Positions 1 through 7,037 of a DNA stretch of 13,478 bases are shown here, piece by piece (position 1 is the first letter of the stretch; each line of letters starts with the position of its first letter). The position numbers and the translations under genes are program-made. The DNA is from JAAYLU01 sp964458805 (GTDB lineage: Bacteria > Synergistota > Synergistia > Synergistales > Aminobacteriaceae): the NCBI GenBank assembly GCA_964458805.1, contig CAYWKH010000057.1:1-13478 (forward strand), read 5' to 3'. The notes beneath the pieces were generated by a model. It was not told the origin of the DNA. It searched no databases and saw only the letters and a program-made list of their open reading frames with translations.

Positions 1-24
1 ATCTACCGAATGGCTAGTGAATGA

Positions 25-447
25 GTGCAACAAAAAGGGAGGTTGTGTCTCTCGGTGTTTCTGTTTCGTCTTTTGCTCAGAGCGGCCCCGTTGCTGCTCT
101 TCCTGGTCTTCTCGAGGATAATGAGGGACGCGATGCGAGGGTGGTATGCTCCCCCCGGCGCCGGCGGCGCCGGCAGCCCCGGCGATTCCGGAAGGGGCGG
201 GCGCTCGGGCCCGTCGGGCGGCGACCCGCCGCCCCGCGCAGGACGCGACCCCTACTCCGTGCTGGGCTGTTCTCGCTCCGCGTCGGACGAGGAGATAAAA
301 AAACGCTACCGCGAGCTCGCGGCCCGCTACCACCCCGACAAGTTCATAGGGCAGAAGCTCGACGACGAGTTCGTGGCCCTCGCCTCCAGGAGGTTCCAGC
401 AGATCCAGGAGGCCTACGGGCGCATTCGCGCGGAGAGAGGGCTGTAG
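25..447 (+). CDS. Membrane-anchored J-domain (DnaJ-like) protein
   Basis: A 140-residue protein from a GTG start. Residues about 8-30 are strongly hydrophobic and form one membrane anchor. Residues 40-74 are a Gly/Pro/Arg-rich linker, and about 75-137 form a J domain with the HPD motif at 103-105. J domains stimulate ATP hydrolysis by Hsp70 (DnaK), so this protein probably recruits DnaK to the membrane surface. The segment after HPDK (about 108-135, ending FQQIQEAYGRI) resembles the C-terminal J domain of DjlA, but there is no room for a TerB-like domain, and the Gly/Phe and zinc-finger regions of true DnaJ are absent. The start is uncertain: GTG at 25 lies at the window edge with no clear ribosome site, while GTG at 55 sits 12 nt after AAGGGAGG and keeps the anchor. 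J-domain call firm; client unknown. Confidence 0.8.
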   Translation: MQQKGRLCLSVFLFRLLLRAAPLLLFLVFSRIMRDAMRGWYAPPGAGGAGSPGDSGRGGRSGPSGGDPPPRAGRDPYSVLGCSRSASDEEIKKRYRELAARYHPDKFIGQKLDDEFVALASRRFQQIQEAYGRIRAERGL

Positions 448-535
448 GCGGCACCGTTTTTAGCTACAATGGATACGTCCGAGGGCGCGCCCCCCGGAGA
501 TAATCGCCCCGGCAGGGGAGAAAGAGGAGAGCGTT

Positions 536-2188
536 TTGTCTACCGTTGAGTTCTACACCGATCCAGCGAGCTTCTCGCAGATCAAGTCGCAGGCCAGGAC
601 CACGATCGAGTCGGCCTTCTACGGGAACAACGTGGTCCCGGTGACTAGCCTCGAACAGGCCTACGAGCTTGCGCGGAGGTCCCCGGGGACTGTGGAGATG
701 ACCGGGATGCCTGTTCACCGGCCGGTGGAGCAGGGGCTTCCGGCCGGGGCGAACGTCCTGCTGATGAACGACGGCACGGTGGTGGGGCGGTGCGCGGCCG
801 CCAGGAAGATCGTGGGGGAGCCGGGAGTCAACATGGCGGACCTCGCCCCCCTGCTGAGAGAGGCGGTCTACGGGGCCAGGTTCCGGACCTTCTACTCGGC
901 CGAGGCGTACATCGGCCTGCAGGAGGACTTCATGGTCAAGGCGCACCTGATGGTGCCCAAGGGCTTCGAGAACCTCGTCTACAACTGGCTGTTGAACTTC
1001 CAGTACATGAACGAGGGCTACGACAGAATGTACGCCTCCTCGAGGAGGATGGCCGACGGCGATATCTTCGTGTTCGCGGACCCGGACTGGTCCTCGCCCG
1101 ACTACCCCTACGGGCTGGCCTTCTTCGACCCGCTGCACAACTGCGCCGCGGTGCTCGGGATGCGCTACTTCGGCGAGCTCAAGAAGGGGACCCTGACCCT
1201 GGCGTGGGGGATAGCCGCCCGCAACGGCTACACCTCCTGCCACGGCGGCCTGAAGCGGTACAACCTCCAGGGGGGTCGCTCCTTCGTGGCGGCGGTGTTC
1301 GGCCTGTCCGGCTCCGGCAAGTCGACCATAACCCACGCGCGCCACGGCGACAAGTACGACGTGACCGTGCTGCACGACGACGCCTTCGTCATCCAGACGA
1401 AGGAGAAGTACTCGATCGCGCTCGAGCCCTCCTACTTCGACAAGGTGCAGGACTACCCGATGGGGTGCGACGACAACAGGTTCATCATATCCCTTCAGAA
1501 CTGCGGCGTCACCCGGGGGGGCGACGGGCTGCTGCAGGCCGTGACCGAGGACTTGCGGAACGGCAACGGCAGGGCGATAAAGTCCAGGTTCTGGTCGCCC
1601 AGGAGGGTGGACAGGATCGACGAGCCCATCGACGCGATATTCTGGCTGATGAAGGACTCCTCCCTGCCGCCCGTGCTGAAGCTCAAGGACCCGGACTTGG
1701 CGGCGGTGCTCGGCGCCACCCTGGCCACCAAGAGGACGTCCGCCGAGCGCCTGGCCTCGGGTGTGGACCCGAACGCACTGGTAATCGAGTCCTACGCGAA
1801 CCCGTTCCGGACCTACCCGCTATCGGTCGACTACGAGCGGTTCAGGTCGCTCTTCGAGGACGGGGTCGCCTGCTACATACTGAACACCGGCGACTTCATG
1901 GGCAGGAAGGTGAAGCCGGCGGACACGCTGGGCATCGTGGAGTCGATCGTGGAGGGGACCGCGGAGTTCGCCCCCCTGCTTGCTTTCAGCGACATAGAGA
2001 CGATCGATCTTCACTCCTTCCCGATCGACCGCGACGATGAGAACTACCGCCGGGAGCTGCTGTCCCGTCTCAGGGACCGGCTGTCCTTCGTCGTGTCGCG
2101 CGCGACCGAGAAGGGCGGGCTGGACAAGCTTCCGCCCGAGGCCGAGGCGGCGCTGCGGAAGGCGATAGGCGGGATGGAGGCAGTGTGA
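536..2188 (+). CDS. pckA: Divergent ATP-type phosphoenolpyruvate carboxykinase
   Basis: A 550-residue protein that follows the ATP-dependent PEP carboxykinase pattern, the enzyme interconverting oxaloacetate + ATP and PEP + CO2 + ADP in the cytoplasm. Visible matches, in order: GR at 84-85 aligns with the substrate arginine of GRSPKD, though the rest reads CAAA; FGELKKG at 212-218 matches the metal-lysine motif (EMKKG); CHGG at 235-238 occupies the place of the metal histidine (MHCS); the P-loop GLSGSGKST is at 256-264; the kinase-2 acidic pair is in HDD (280-282); TR at 326-327; LPPVLKL at 377-383; and NTGDF at 450-454 replaces NTGWTGG. Length is near the family's usual 520-540. The TTG start follows AAAGAGGAGA by about 6 nt. 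In an amino-acid fermenter it could work anaplerotically or form ATP. Altered motifs leave room for a changed substrate, so 'PEPCK-like' is the safe reading. Confidence 0.75.
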   Translation: MSTVEFYTDPASFSQIKSQARTTIESAFYGNNVVPVTSLEQAYELARRSPGTVEMTGMPVHRPVEQGLPAGANVLLMNDGTVVGRCAAARKIVGEPGVNMADLAPLLREAVYGARFRTFYSAEAYIGLQEDFMVKAHLMVPKGFENLVYNWLLNFQYMNEGYDRMYASSRRMADGDIFVFADPDWSSPDYPYGLAFFDPLHNCAAVLGMRYFGELKKGTLTLAWGIAARNGYTSCHGGLKRYNLQGGRSFVAAVFGLSGSGKSTITHARHGDKYDVTVLHDDAFVIQTKEKYSIALEPSYFDKVQDYPMGCDDNRFIISLQNCGVTRGGDGLLQAVTEDLRNGNGRAIKSRFWSPRRVDRIDEPIDAIFWLMKDSSLPPVLKLKDPDLAAVLGATLATKRTSAERLASGVDPNALVIESYANPFRTYPLSVDYERFRSLFEDGVACYILNTGDFMGRKVKPADTLGIVESIVEGTAEFAPLLAFSDIETIDLHSFPIDRDDENYRRELLSRLRDRLSFVVSRATEKGGLDKLPPEAEAALRKAIGGMEAV

Positions 2189-2193
2189 CGGAC

Positions 2194-2218
2194 CGGGCCG
2201 GGGCGCGCACCCGGCCTG
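2194..2218. terminator. GC-rich hairpin between convergent genes
   Basis: A 9-bp stem (2194-2202 with 2210-2218, including one G-T pair) and a 7-nt loop lie in the 30-bp gap between the PEPCK stop and the stop of the minus-strand gene. There is no strong T run on either side, so termination by this hairpin alone is uncertain. Its position suits a shared bidirectional terminator. Confidence 0.45.
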
Positions 2219-2773
2219 TCATCTTCCTCGCAGGGGGGCGCGGTGTTCTGCCACGATCACGTCCCCCCGAATCAGCCTCGCACCCGGTATGATCCTGCGC
2301 CCGCGCACCCACTCGAACCCATCGCGGGCGGTGCGCTCGTCCGTCCTGTCCCTCTCGACCCCCTCGTGGTCCAGGGCCGCCCCCGGCCAGGACCTCCACT
2401 CGCCGGTGAGCGGCTCCTGGTACATCACCAGCCAGGAGTAGTCATCGAACACCCCAAGTACGCGATAGCGCTTCCTGCCCTCCCCCTCCACGCGGATCAT
2501 CACGCTGACCTCGTCGCGGAACCTGGTGACCGTGCCGGAGTAGGCGCCGGCGCCGCTCGTCCCCGAGAATTCGGCGGACTGCCCGTTGCGCGTCACCCCC
2601 TCGGCCGCGCACCACTCCCTGACGGCGGCGAGCAGCGACTCGAAGTCGAGCTCGATTCCGTTGGCCGCCGCGTAGACCTGTGCGAACCTGCGCTCGAGTA
2701 TGAATTCGCCGGATTTGTGCGACGGGGCACACAACAGATGCAGGCGCGAGGGGAATTGCGGTTTCTCCGTCAT
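2219..2773 (-). CDS. Unrecognised 184-residue protein
   Basis: I do not recognise this family. The product is 184 residues with no signal peptide or membrane segment, so it is probably cytoplasmic. It has mixed, globular-looking composition: a helix-like stretch at 26-57 (ERRFAQVYAAANGIELDFES), then a strand-rich middle with many aromatics (about 78-130), and a charged C-terminal third. The opposite-strand open frame over the same bases is Pro/Arg/His-rich and looks like a shadow, which favours the minus strand. Start: ATG at 2773 with GGAGG only 4 nt upstream. A possible promoter lies just before it (TCGATA, 17 bp, TATTAT). It converges with the PEPCK gene and diverges from the MATE pump gene; no functional link to either is visible. 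Confidence 0.65.
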   Translation of the reverse strand: MTEKPQFPSRLHLLCAPSHKSGEFILERRFAQVYAAANGIELDFESLLAAVREWCAAEGVTRNGQSAEFSGTSGAGAYSGTVTRFRDEVSVMIRVEGEGRKRYRVLGVFDDYSWLVMYQEPLTGEWRSWPGAALDHEGVERDRTDERTARDGFEWVRGRRIIPGARLIRGDVIVAEHRAPLRGR

Positions 2774-2789
2774 GCCGCCTCCAGGGTGT

Positions 2790-2818
2790 ATAATATTTCG
2801 CTTGCCGTGAAGTATCGA
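2790..2818 (-). promoter_or_regulatory. Possible sigma-70 promoter of the 184-residue gene
   Basis: On the minus strand, TCGATA (2818-2813, 4 of 6 to TTGACA) and TATTAT (2795-2790, 5 of 6 to TATAAT) are separated by 17 bp. The inferred transcript start is only about 10 nt before the ATG, so the leader would be very short and barely contain the ribosome site. Tentative. Confidence 0.35.
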
Positions 2819-2826
2819 GCGTTCGC

Positions 2827-2846
2827 TCTGGTATAATCATACACCA
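2827..2846 (+). promoter_or_regulatory. Extended -10 promoter of the MATE gene within an imperfect palindrome
   Basis: TGGTATAAT (2829-2837) is a perfect TATAAT with the upstream TGn of an extended -10 promoter. No good -35 is visible at 16-18 bp, as is usual for this class. The box lies inside CTGGT...ACCAG (2827-2831 with 2842-2846), which could be an operator for a local regulator. The promoter reading is from sequence; the operator reading is inference. Confidence 0.55.
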
Positions 2847-2875
2847 GGGTAAATTGTACCCGGAGGAAGTTAATT

Positions 2876-4279
2876 ATGGAAAAGAATCTGGATAAATCAC
2901 ACGCAATGGGGACCGACTCGATCGGCCGCCTGATGTTGCGCTTCTCGCTGCCAGCTATCGTCGGCATGGTGGCGAACGCGCTCTACAACATCGTAGACAG
3001 GCTCTTCGTCGGGCAGACGGTGGGGGCGGCGGGGATCGGCGCGATAAGCGTGGTCTTCCCCTTCACGATAATGGTGATAGCATTCGGGCTGCTGATAGGC
3101 GTGGGAGCCGGCTCGCACATCTCCATATCGCTGGGCGAGAAGAAGCACGCCAGGGCCGAGAAGGCCATGGGCAACGCGATAGTGCTTCTCCTGTGCGGCG
3201 GGGGGATTCTGACCCTGTTCGGCGCCCTGTTCGCCGAGCGCATACTGGTGCTGTCCGGCGCGAGCGAGACCCTGCTGCCGATGTCGCTCGAGTACATGGG
3301 GTACGTGGTCTGGGGGGTCTTCTTCTCCACCCTTGCCTTCGGTCTGAACTTCTTCATCCGGGCGGAGGGGAACCCGCGCTACGCGATGTTCACGCTTATC
3401 ATCGGCGCAGGGGCGAACGTGGCGCTCGACGCCTGTTTCATCCTGGGGTTGGACATGGGGGTGGCGGGCGCGGCAATAGCCACGCTGATCTCGCAGGTGA
3501 TATCGGCGGCCTGGGCGGTGATGTTCTACGTGCGCAGGAGGGGGACGCTCCGCTTCCGCGCGAAGAACCTGGCGCTCGAATGGCCGGTGATCCGCCGCAT
3601 ACTGGCGGTGGGCGCGGCCCCGGCTCTCACCGAGGTCAGCTTCACCTACATCCTGATCGTGTTCAACCGGACGCTGCGCTTCTACGGCGGGGACCTCGCC
3701 ATATCGGCGATGGGGATATTCTTCAGCCTGGACAGCCTGTTCTTCCTGCCTGTGCTGGGGCTGGCGGGCGGGGTGCAGCCGATAATCAGCTACAACTACG
3801 GGGCCAAGAACTACGACCGGGTGATCCGCTCCGTGCTGGCCGCTATAAAGATCGGGGCCCTGTTCTTCACCGCGAGCTTCGCCCTGGTGATGCTGGTTCC
3901 CGATTACATGATACGCCTGTTCAACTCCGACAACGCGGAGCTGATGGCGATGGGCGCGAGGGGGATGCGCCTTGGCTACTGCGGCATAATTATGGCCTCG
4001 GTGAGCCTGGTGGCGTCCCACACATTCCAGGCGATAGGCAAGGCGCGGATCGGGCTGTTTCTGACCCTGTCCAGGCACTTCCTGTTCATCCTGCTGCCCC
4101 TGTTCCTGCTCCCGCCCATCCTCGGGATCGACGGGGTGTGGCTGTCGATGCCCCTGTCCGACCTCGGGGGGGCGCTGGCGGGCGGGTGGTTCCTGAGAAG
4201 GGAGTTCCGAGAGATGAGGTCGTCGGAGGCTCTCCTGCGACTGGTGCCGGCGGAGGGGTGCGGCGGTTCGCCGGATTGA
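2876..4279 (+). CDS. MATE family multidrug efflux pump
   Basis: A 467-residue, highly hydrophobic protein whose length and roughly 12 membrane segments fit the multi-antimicrobial extrusion (MATE) family, which exports cationic drugs or metabolites using a Na+ or H+ gradient. The N-terminal stretch (about 17-55: LMLRFSLPAIVGMVANALYN then VDRLFVGQTVG) is the typical MATE opening, closest in style to the MepA/NorM-type bacterial branch. The second half repeats the pattern, with PIISYNYGAKNYDRV near 301-315 as the characteristic loop. Start: ATG at 2876, 9 nt after GGAGG. It has its own promoter, is followed after 52 nt by a hydrolase gene on the same strand, and no terminator is visible between them. 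Substrate cannot be told from sequence. Confidence 0.92.
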   Translation: MEKNLDKSHAMGTDSIGRLMLRFSLPAIVGMVANALYNIVDRLFVGQTVGAAGIGAISVVFPFTIMVIAFGLLIGVGAGSHISISLGEKKHARAEKAMGNAIVLLLCGGGILTLFGALFAERILVLSGASETLLPMSLEYMGYVVWGVFFSTLAFGLNFFIRAEGNPRYAMFTLIIGAGANVALDACFILGLDMGVAGAAIATLISQVISAAWAVMFYVRRRGTLRFRAKNLALEWPVIRRILAVGAAPALTEVSFTYILIVFNRTLRFYGGDLAISAMGIFFSLDSLFFLPVLGLAGGVQPIISYNYGAKNYDRVIRSVLAAIKIGALFFTASFALVMLVPDYMIRLFNSDNAELMAMGARGMRLGYCGIIMASVSLVASHTFQAIGKARIGLFLTLSRHFLFILLPLFLLPPILGIDGVWLSMPLSDLGGALAGGWFLRREFREMRSSEALLRLVPAEGCGGSPD

Positions 4280-4280
4280 G

Positions 4281-4286
4281 TATAAT
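4281..4286 (+). promoter_or_regulatory. Possible -10 box before the MBL-fold gene
   Basis: A perfect TATAAT two bases after the MATE stop codon, 45 bp before the next start. No convincing -35 lies 16-18 bp upstream, inside the end of the MATE gene. It could let the hydrolase gene be transcribed separately from the pump. Tentative. Confidence 0.35.
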
Positions 4287-4331
4287 AACAACGTAACATT
4301 CCCTCATATTACAGCAATAGGAGGAAACTTG

Positions 4332-5327
4332 GTGCAAGATTTCAACCTCGACCGTGACAACGGAATTTTCGCAGTCCACGAGGGAGACGGGTCGGCGCTG
4401 TACATGCTCGACCTGCCCCTCCCGCTCCCCGGATTCGATCACCACCTGTCCTCCTGGCTCCTACGCGATCCGCGCGGCGGCAGGAATATACTGGTCGACA
4501 CCGGCCCCTCGGCCTCCGTCGCGCACCTCGGGCGTTCGCTGCGCTCCCTGGGGGTCGACAGGCTCGACCTGGTCCTGCTGACCCACGTCCACGCGGACCA
4601 CGCGGGAGGGGTCGCCGACCTGCTGGAGCTCTTCCCCGAGGCGTTGGTGCTCGCGCCCGAGAGGGGCGTAAGGCACCTTGTACGGCCGGAGAAGCTGGAG
4701 GAGGCCACTAGGGCGACTCTGGGCGATGAGATCGCCGACGCATTCGGCCCGATACGCCCGGCCGCGCCCGACAGGTTCATAGACACGTCCTCCCCGCCGC
4801 TGGACGGTATCACCGTGATCCCGACCCCCGGACACGCGTCGCACCACAACTCCTACGTCCTCCAGGCGGGGTTCGGCAGGGTGCTCTTTCCCGGCGAGGC
4901 GGCCGGGGTTGGGCTGGGGGAGGCCGTCCGTCCGCTCTGGCTCAAGGATGGCGAGTCCCCCGACGCACCTCCGTACCGCTTTCCCGCCACCCCGCCCAGG
5001 CTCGACGGCGCGGCCCTGTACAAATCCATGGAGATGCTCATGACCGAGTGCGGCGCGAAGTACCTGTGCCTCAGCCACTACGGCTGGACCGAGGACGCGG
5101 CGGGAACCCTCGAGGGGGCTATCGTCCAGTTTCGCGAATGGGAGGAGAGGGCGCGCGCCTGCGCGGCCTCGGACGAGGAGGAGGCGGTCGAGGCACTGTT
5201 CGAGGAGGTGACGCGGGAGGATCCGCAACTCGGCCTTTGGCATTATCTGAGGCCGGCGCAGAGGGAGAAGGAGGGGTACTTCATAAGGAACAGCCTGAGG
5301 GGGGTAGTAAGATGGGTTCGGTCGTGA
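4332..5327 (+). CDS. Metallo-beta-lactamase-fold hydrolase
   Basis: About 331 residues with the metal-binding pattern of the metallo-beta-lactamase fold: VDTG at 55-58, HVHADH at 85-90 (the HxHxDH motif, two-metal site), TPGH ending at H168, FPGEA at 186-190 where the bridging Asp usually lies (here apparently Glu), and LSHYG with H249. Such enzymes hydrolyse varied ester, thioester, amide or lactone bonds; the substrate cannot be assigned. The C-terminal 80 residues are charged and helical, containing many Glu. No signal peptide, so cytoplasmic. Start: GTG at 4332 is 7 nt after AGGAGG (4319-4324); TTG at 4329 is only 4 nt away and less likely. It may be cotranscribed with the DUF1576-DUF917 genes downstream (64-nt gap to the next ATG). 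Confidence 0.88.
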   Translation: MQDFNLDRDNGIFAVHEGDGSALYMLDLPLPLPGFDHHLSSWLLRDPRGGRNILVDTGPSASVAHLGRSLRSLGVDRLDLVLLTHVHADHAGGVADLLELFPEALVLAPERGVRHLVRPEKLEEATRATLGDEIADAFGPIRPAAPDRFIDTSSPPLDGITVIPTPGHASHHNSYVLQAGFGRVLFPGEAAGVGLGEAVRPLWLKDGESPDAPPYRFPATPPRLDGAALYKSMEMLMTECGAKYLCLSHYGWTEDAAGTLEGAIVQFREWEERARACAASDEEEAVEALFEEVTREDPQLGLWHYLRPAQREKEGYFIRNSLRGVVRWVRS

Positions 5328-5366
5328 CGCAGCACGGTTGCAGCCCGGGCGGGAAGGGTCCGCGCT

Positions 5367-5384
5367 CCGCCCTCGAAGGGGCGG
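5367..5384 (+). promoter_or_regulatory. Hairpin covering the ribosome site of the DUF1576 gene
   Basis: CCGCCC (5367-5372) can pair with GGGCGG (5379-5384) around a 6-nt loop. The GAAGGGG ribosome site (about 5375-5381) of the ATG at 5392 is partly in the stem, so folding could lower initiation. Seen in sequence; effect inferred. Confidence 0.35.
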
Positions 5385-5391
5385 TGTGACG

Positions 5392-6672
5392 ATGGGGGAG
5401 CTCACTGGAAAGTTCGGAGCCGAGCGCTTCCTGGTAGGGGAGGGGGTAAAGAGGCTCTTTCTTTATCTCTTCGGCGCGACCCTGTGCACCGTCGGCCTGT
5501 ACACAGACCCTACGGTCTCCTGCCTATCCGGCCTGTTGAGGATCATCGTTGAGCCGGACTACCTCATCTCCGACTACTTCTACGTCGGCGGCCGCGGTGC
5601 CGCGTTTCTCAACAGCGGCATCCTGGTGCTGCTGTTCACCTCGATCCTGGTCTACTACAGGGTGAGGATCAGGGGAATATCCATAGCCTCGATATTCACA
5701 GTGGCGGGGTTCGCCATGTTCGGCAAGAACCTGTTCAACGTCTGGTTCATACTCGCCGGTGTCTGGCTGTACGCCAGGCACCAGGGAGAGTCCTTCATGA
5801 AGTTCGTCTACATAGCCTTCTTCGGCACCTCCCTGGCGCCGCTGGTAAGCCAGCTGATGTTCGGGCTGTACATACCCTCCCCGTTCAAGTACGTCGCCGG
5901 GGCGGCGGCCGGTCTCTCCGCGGGCTTCCTGCTCCCCTCCCTGGTACCGGCCTTCCTCTCGGTTCACAAGGGCTACAACCTGTACAACGTCGGCTTCACG
6001 GCCGGGATGATAGGCACGATACTGGTGTCGCTGCTGCGCTCCCACGGGTTTGTCGCCGAGGCGAGGGTACTGTGGACCACCGGGGGCGCCCAGGACATCG
6101 CCCCGCTGCTGGCCGAGATCTTCCTGCTTATGATACTGGTGGGCAATATGCTTAACAGGAAGTCTTTCAGGGGGCTGTACGACATGTGGAATCACCCGGG
6201 GCGCCTGCTGGCCGACTTCGTGGACATATTCGACTTCCCCCTGACCCTCGTGAACATGGGAGTAAACGGGCTCATAGTCACGATGTACCTGCTGGTGATC
6301 AAGGGGGACTTCAACGGACCCACCCTGGGGGGGATACTGACGGTCGTCGGCTTCAGCGCCATGGGCAAGACCCCGAGGACCATCCTGCCGGTGATGGGGG
6401 GAGTAATCATAGGCAGCCTGTCCAAGGGGTGGAGCCTCGCGGATCCGTTCGTCCAGCTTGCCGCTCTGTTCGGCACGACCCTGGCCCCGATATCGGGCGA
6501 GTTCGGCTGGAAGGCCGGGATGCTGGCGGGCTACATCCATTCGTCGGTGGTGCAGTACGTGGGCGTGCTGCATGCGGGCTTCAACCTTTACAACAACGGC
6601 TTCGCGGGGGGACTGGTGGCCGGAATGCTGGTCCCGCTGTTCGAAGCGCTCAGGGGGAGAGAGAGACGATGA
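5392..6672 (+). CDS. DUF1576 family polytopic membrane protein with internal duplication
   Basis: A 426-residue, strongly hydrophobic inner-membrane protein that I place in the uncharacterised DUF1576 family. The two halves are related: IFTVAGFAMFGKN (101-113) matches ILTVVGFSAMGKT (315-327), FFGTSLAP (143-150) matches LFGTTLAP (359-366), and HKGYNLYNVGFTAG (192-205) matches HAGFNLYNNGFAGG (394-407). This inverted- or tandem-repeat layout is typical of secondary transporters and channels, so a transport role is inferred. The polar H-x-G-x-NLYN-x-GF motif at the end of each half is a candidate substrate site. Start: ATG at 5392, about 10 nt after GAAGGGG; an in-frame GTG at 5386 is closer. Its stop overlaps the next start by ATGA, implying translational coupling to the 116-residue gene. 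Confidence 0.82.
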   Translation: MGELTGKFGAERFLVGEGVKRLFLYLFGATLCTVGLYTDPTVSCLSGLLRIIVEPDYLISDYFYVGGRGAAFLNSGILVLLFTSILVYYRVRIRGISIASIFTVAGFAMFGKNLFNVWFILAGVWLYARHQGESFMKFVYIAFFGTSLAPLVSQLMFGLYIPSPFKYVAGAAAGLSAGFLLPSLVPAFLSVHKGYNLYNVGFTAGMIGTILVSLLRSHGFVAEARVLWTTGGAQDIAPLLAEIFLLMILVGNMLNRKSFRGLYDMWNHPGRLLADFVDIFDFPLTLVNMGVNGLIVTMYLLVIKGDFNGPTLGGILTVVGFSAMGKTPRTILPVMGGVIIGSLSKGWSLADPFVQLAALFGTTLAPISGEFGWKAGMLAGYIHSSVVQYVGVLHAGFNLYNNGFAGGLVAGMLVPLFEALRGRERR

Positions 6673-7019
6673 AGTACGAAAGGCTCGTCGTCTCGCGCAT
6701 AGTCAGCGAGATGATGAACTTCTTCTTTTCCATGGGAGCGGGCGACTTCACCGCTCAAGTCGTCCGGAGCGACGAGAAGTTCGAGATCACCATAGAGACG
6801 GACTACGCCGGGAACCAGTCGAGCAAGATCCGGGAGATGACCCGGCTCTTGAGGATGCCGCGCGCGGAGGAGACCGAGGAGTATTTCTGGTCCCTGTCGG
6901 GCGAGATAAGCACCGGGCAGGAGATCTACCTGGTGGGCATAATGACCGATCACGTGTCGGTGGAGCACGACGAGGAGGCCAAGCGCGTCCGCATCGGCCT
7001 CGTGCGTCTGCTGAGCTGA
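6669..7019 (+). CDS. 116-residue protein coupled to the DUF1576 gene
   Basis: I do not recognise this family. The 116-residue soluble protein has no signal peptide. The N-terminal part (1-30) looks helical with a hydrophobic patch (MMNFFFSMG), followed by a strand pattern FEITIETDY (38-46), a charged helix (52-72) and a final strand-helix-strand portion (EIYLVGIMTDHVSVEHDEE, 85-103). Its ATG overlaps the DUF1576 stop (ATGA), with GGGGGAGAG shortly upstream, so the two are almost certainly translated together and may form a complex. A gap of 18 nt leads to the DUF917 gene. An accessory or regulatory subunit for the membrane protein is the natural guess but unsupported by any motif I know. Confidence 0.78.
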   Translation: MKYERLVVSRIVSEMMNFFFSMGAGDFTAQVVRSDEKFEITIETDYAGNQSSKIREMTRLLRMPRAEETEEYFWSLSGEISTGQEIYLVGIMTDHVSVEHDEEAKRVRIGLVRLLS

Positions 7020-7037
7020 CCTGAAAGGGGAAGGACA

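Noticed and set aside
152..190. GGCGCC/CCGGCG-rich stretch as a regulatory repeat
   Set aside because: It is in frame inside the J-domain gene and encodes the Gly/Ala/Pro linker.
465..470. TACAAT as a -10 box for the PEPCK gene
   Set aside because: No recognisable -35 at 16-18 bp and no TGn extension; could be chance.
21..503. A 160-codon frame overlapping the J-domain gene
   Set aside because: Arg-rich, low-complexity product; the J domain lies in the other frame.
2243..2836. A 197-codon plus-strand frame over the 184-residue gene
   Set aside because: Pro/Arg/His-rich product with no ribosome site; the minus-strand frame has a balanced composition and a ribosome site.
2897..4291. A 464-codon minus-strand frame over the MATE gene
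   Set aside because: His/Gln/Arg-rich shadow of a confidently identified gene.
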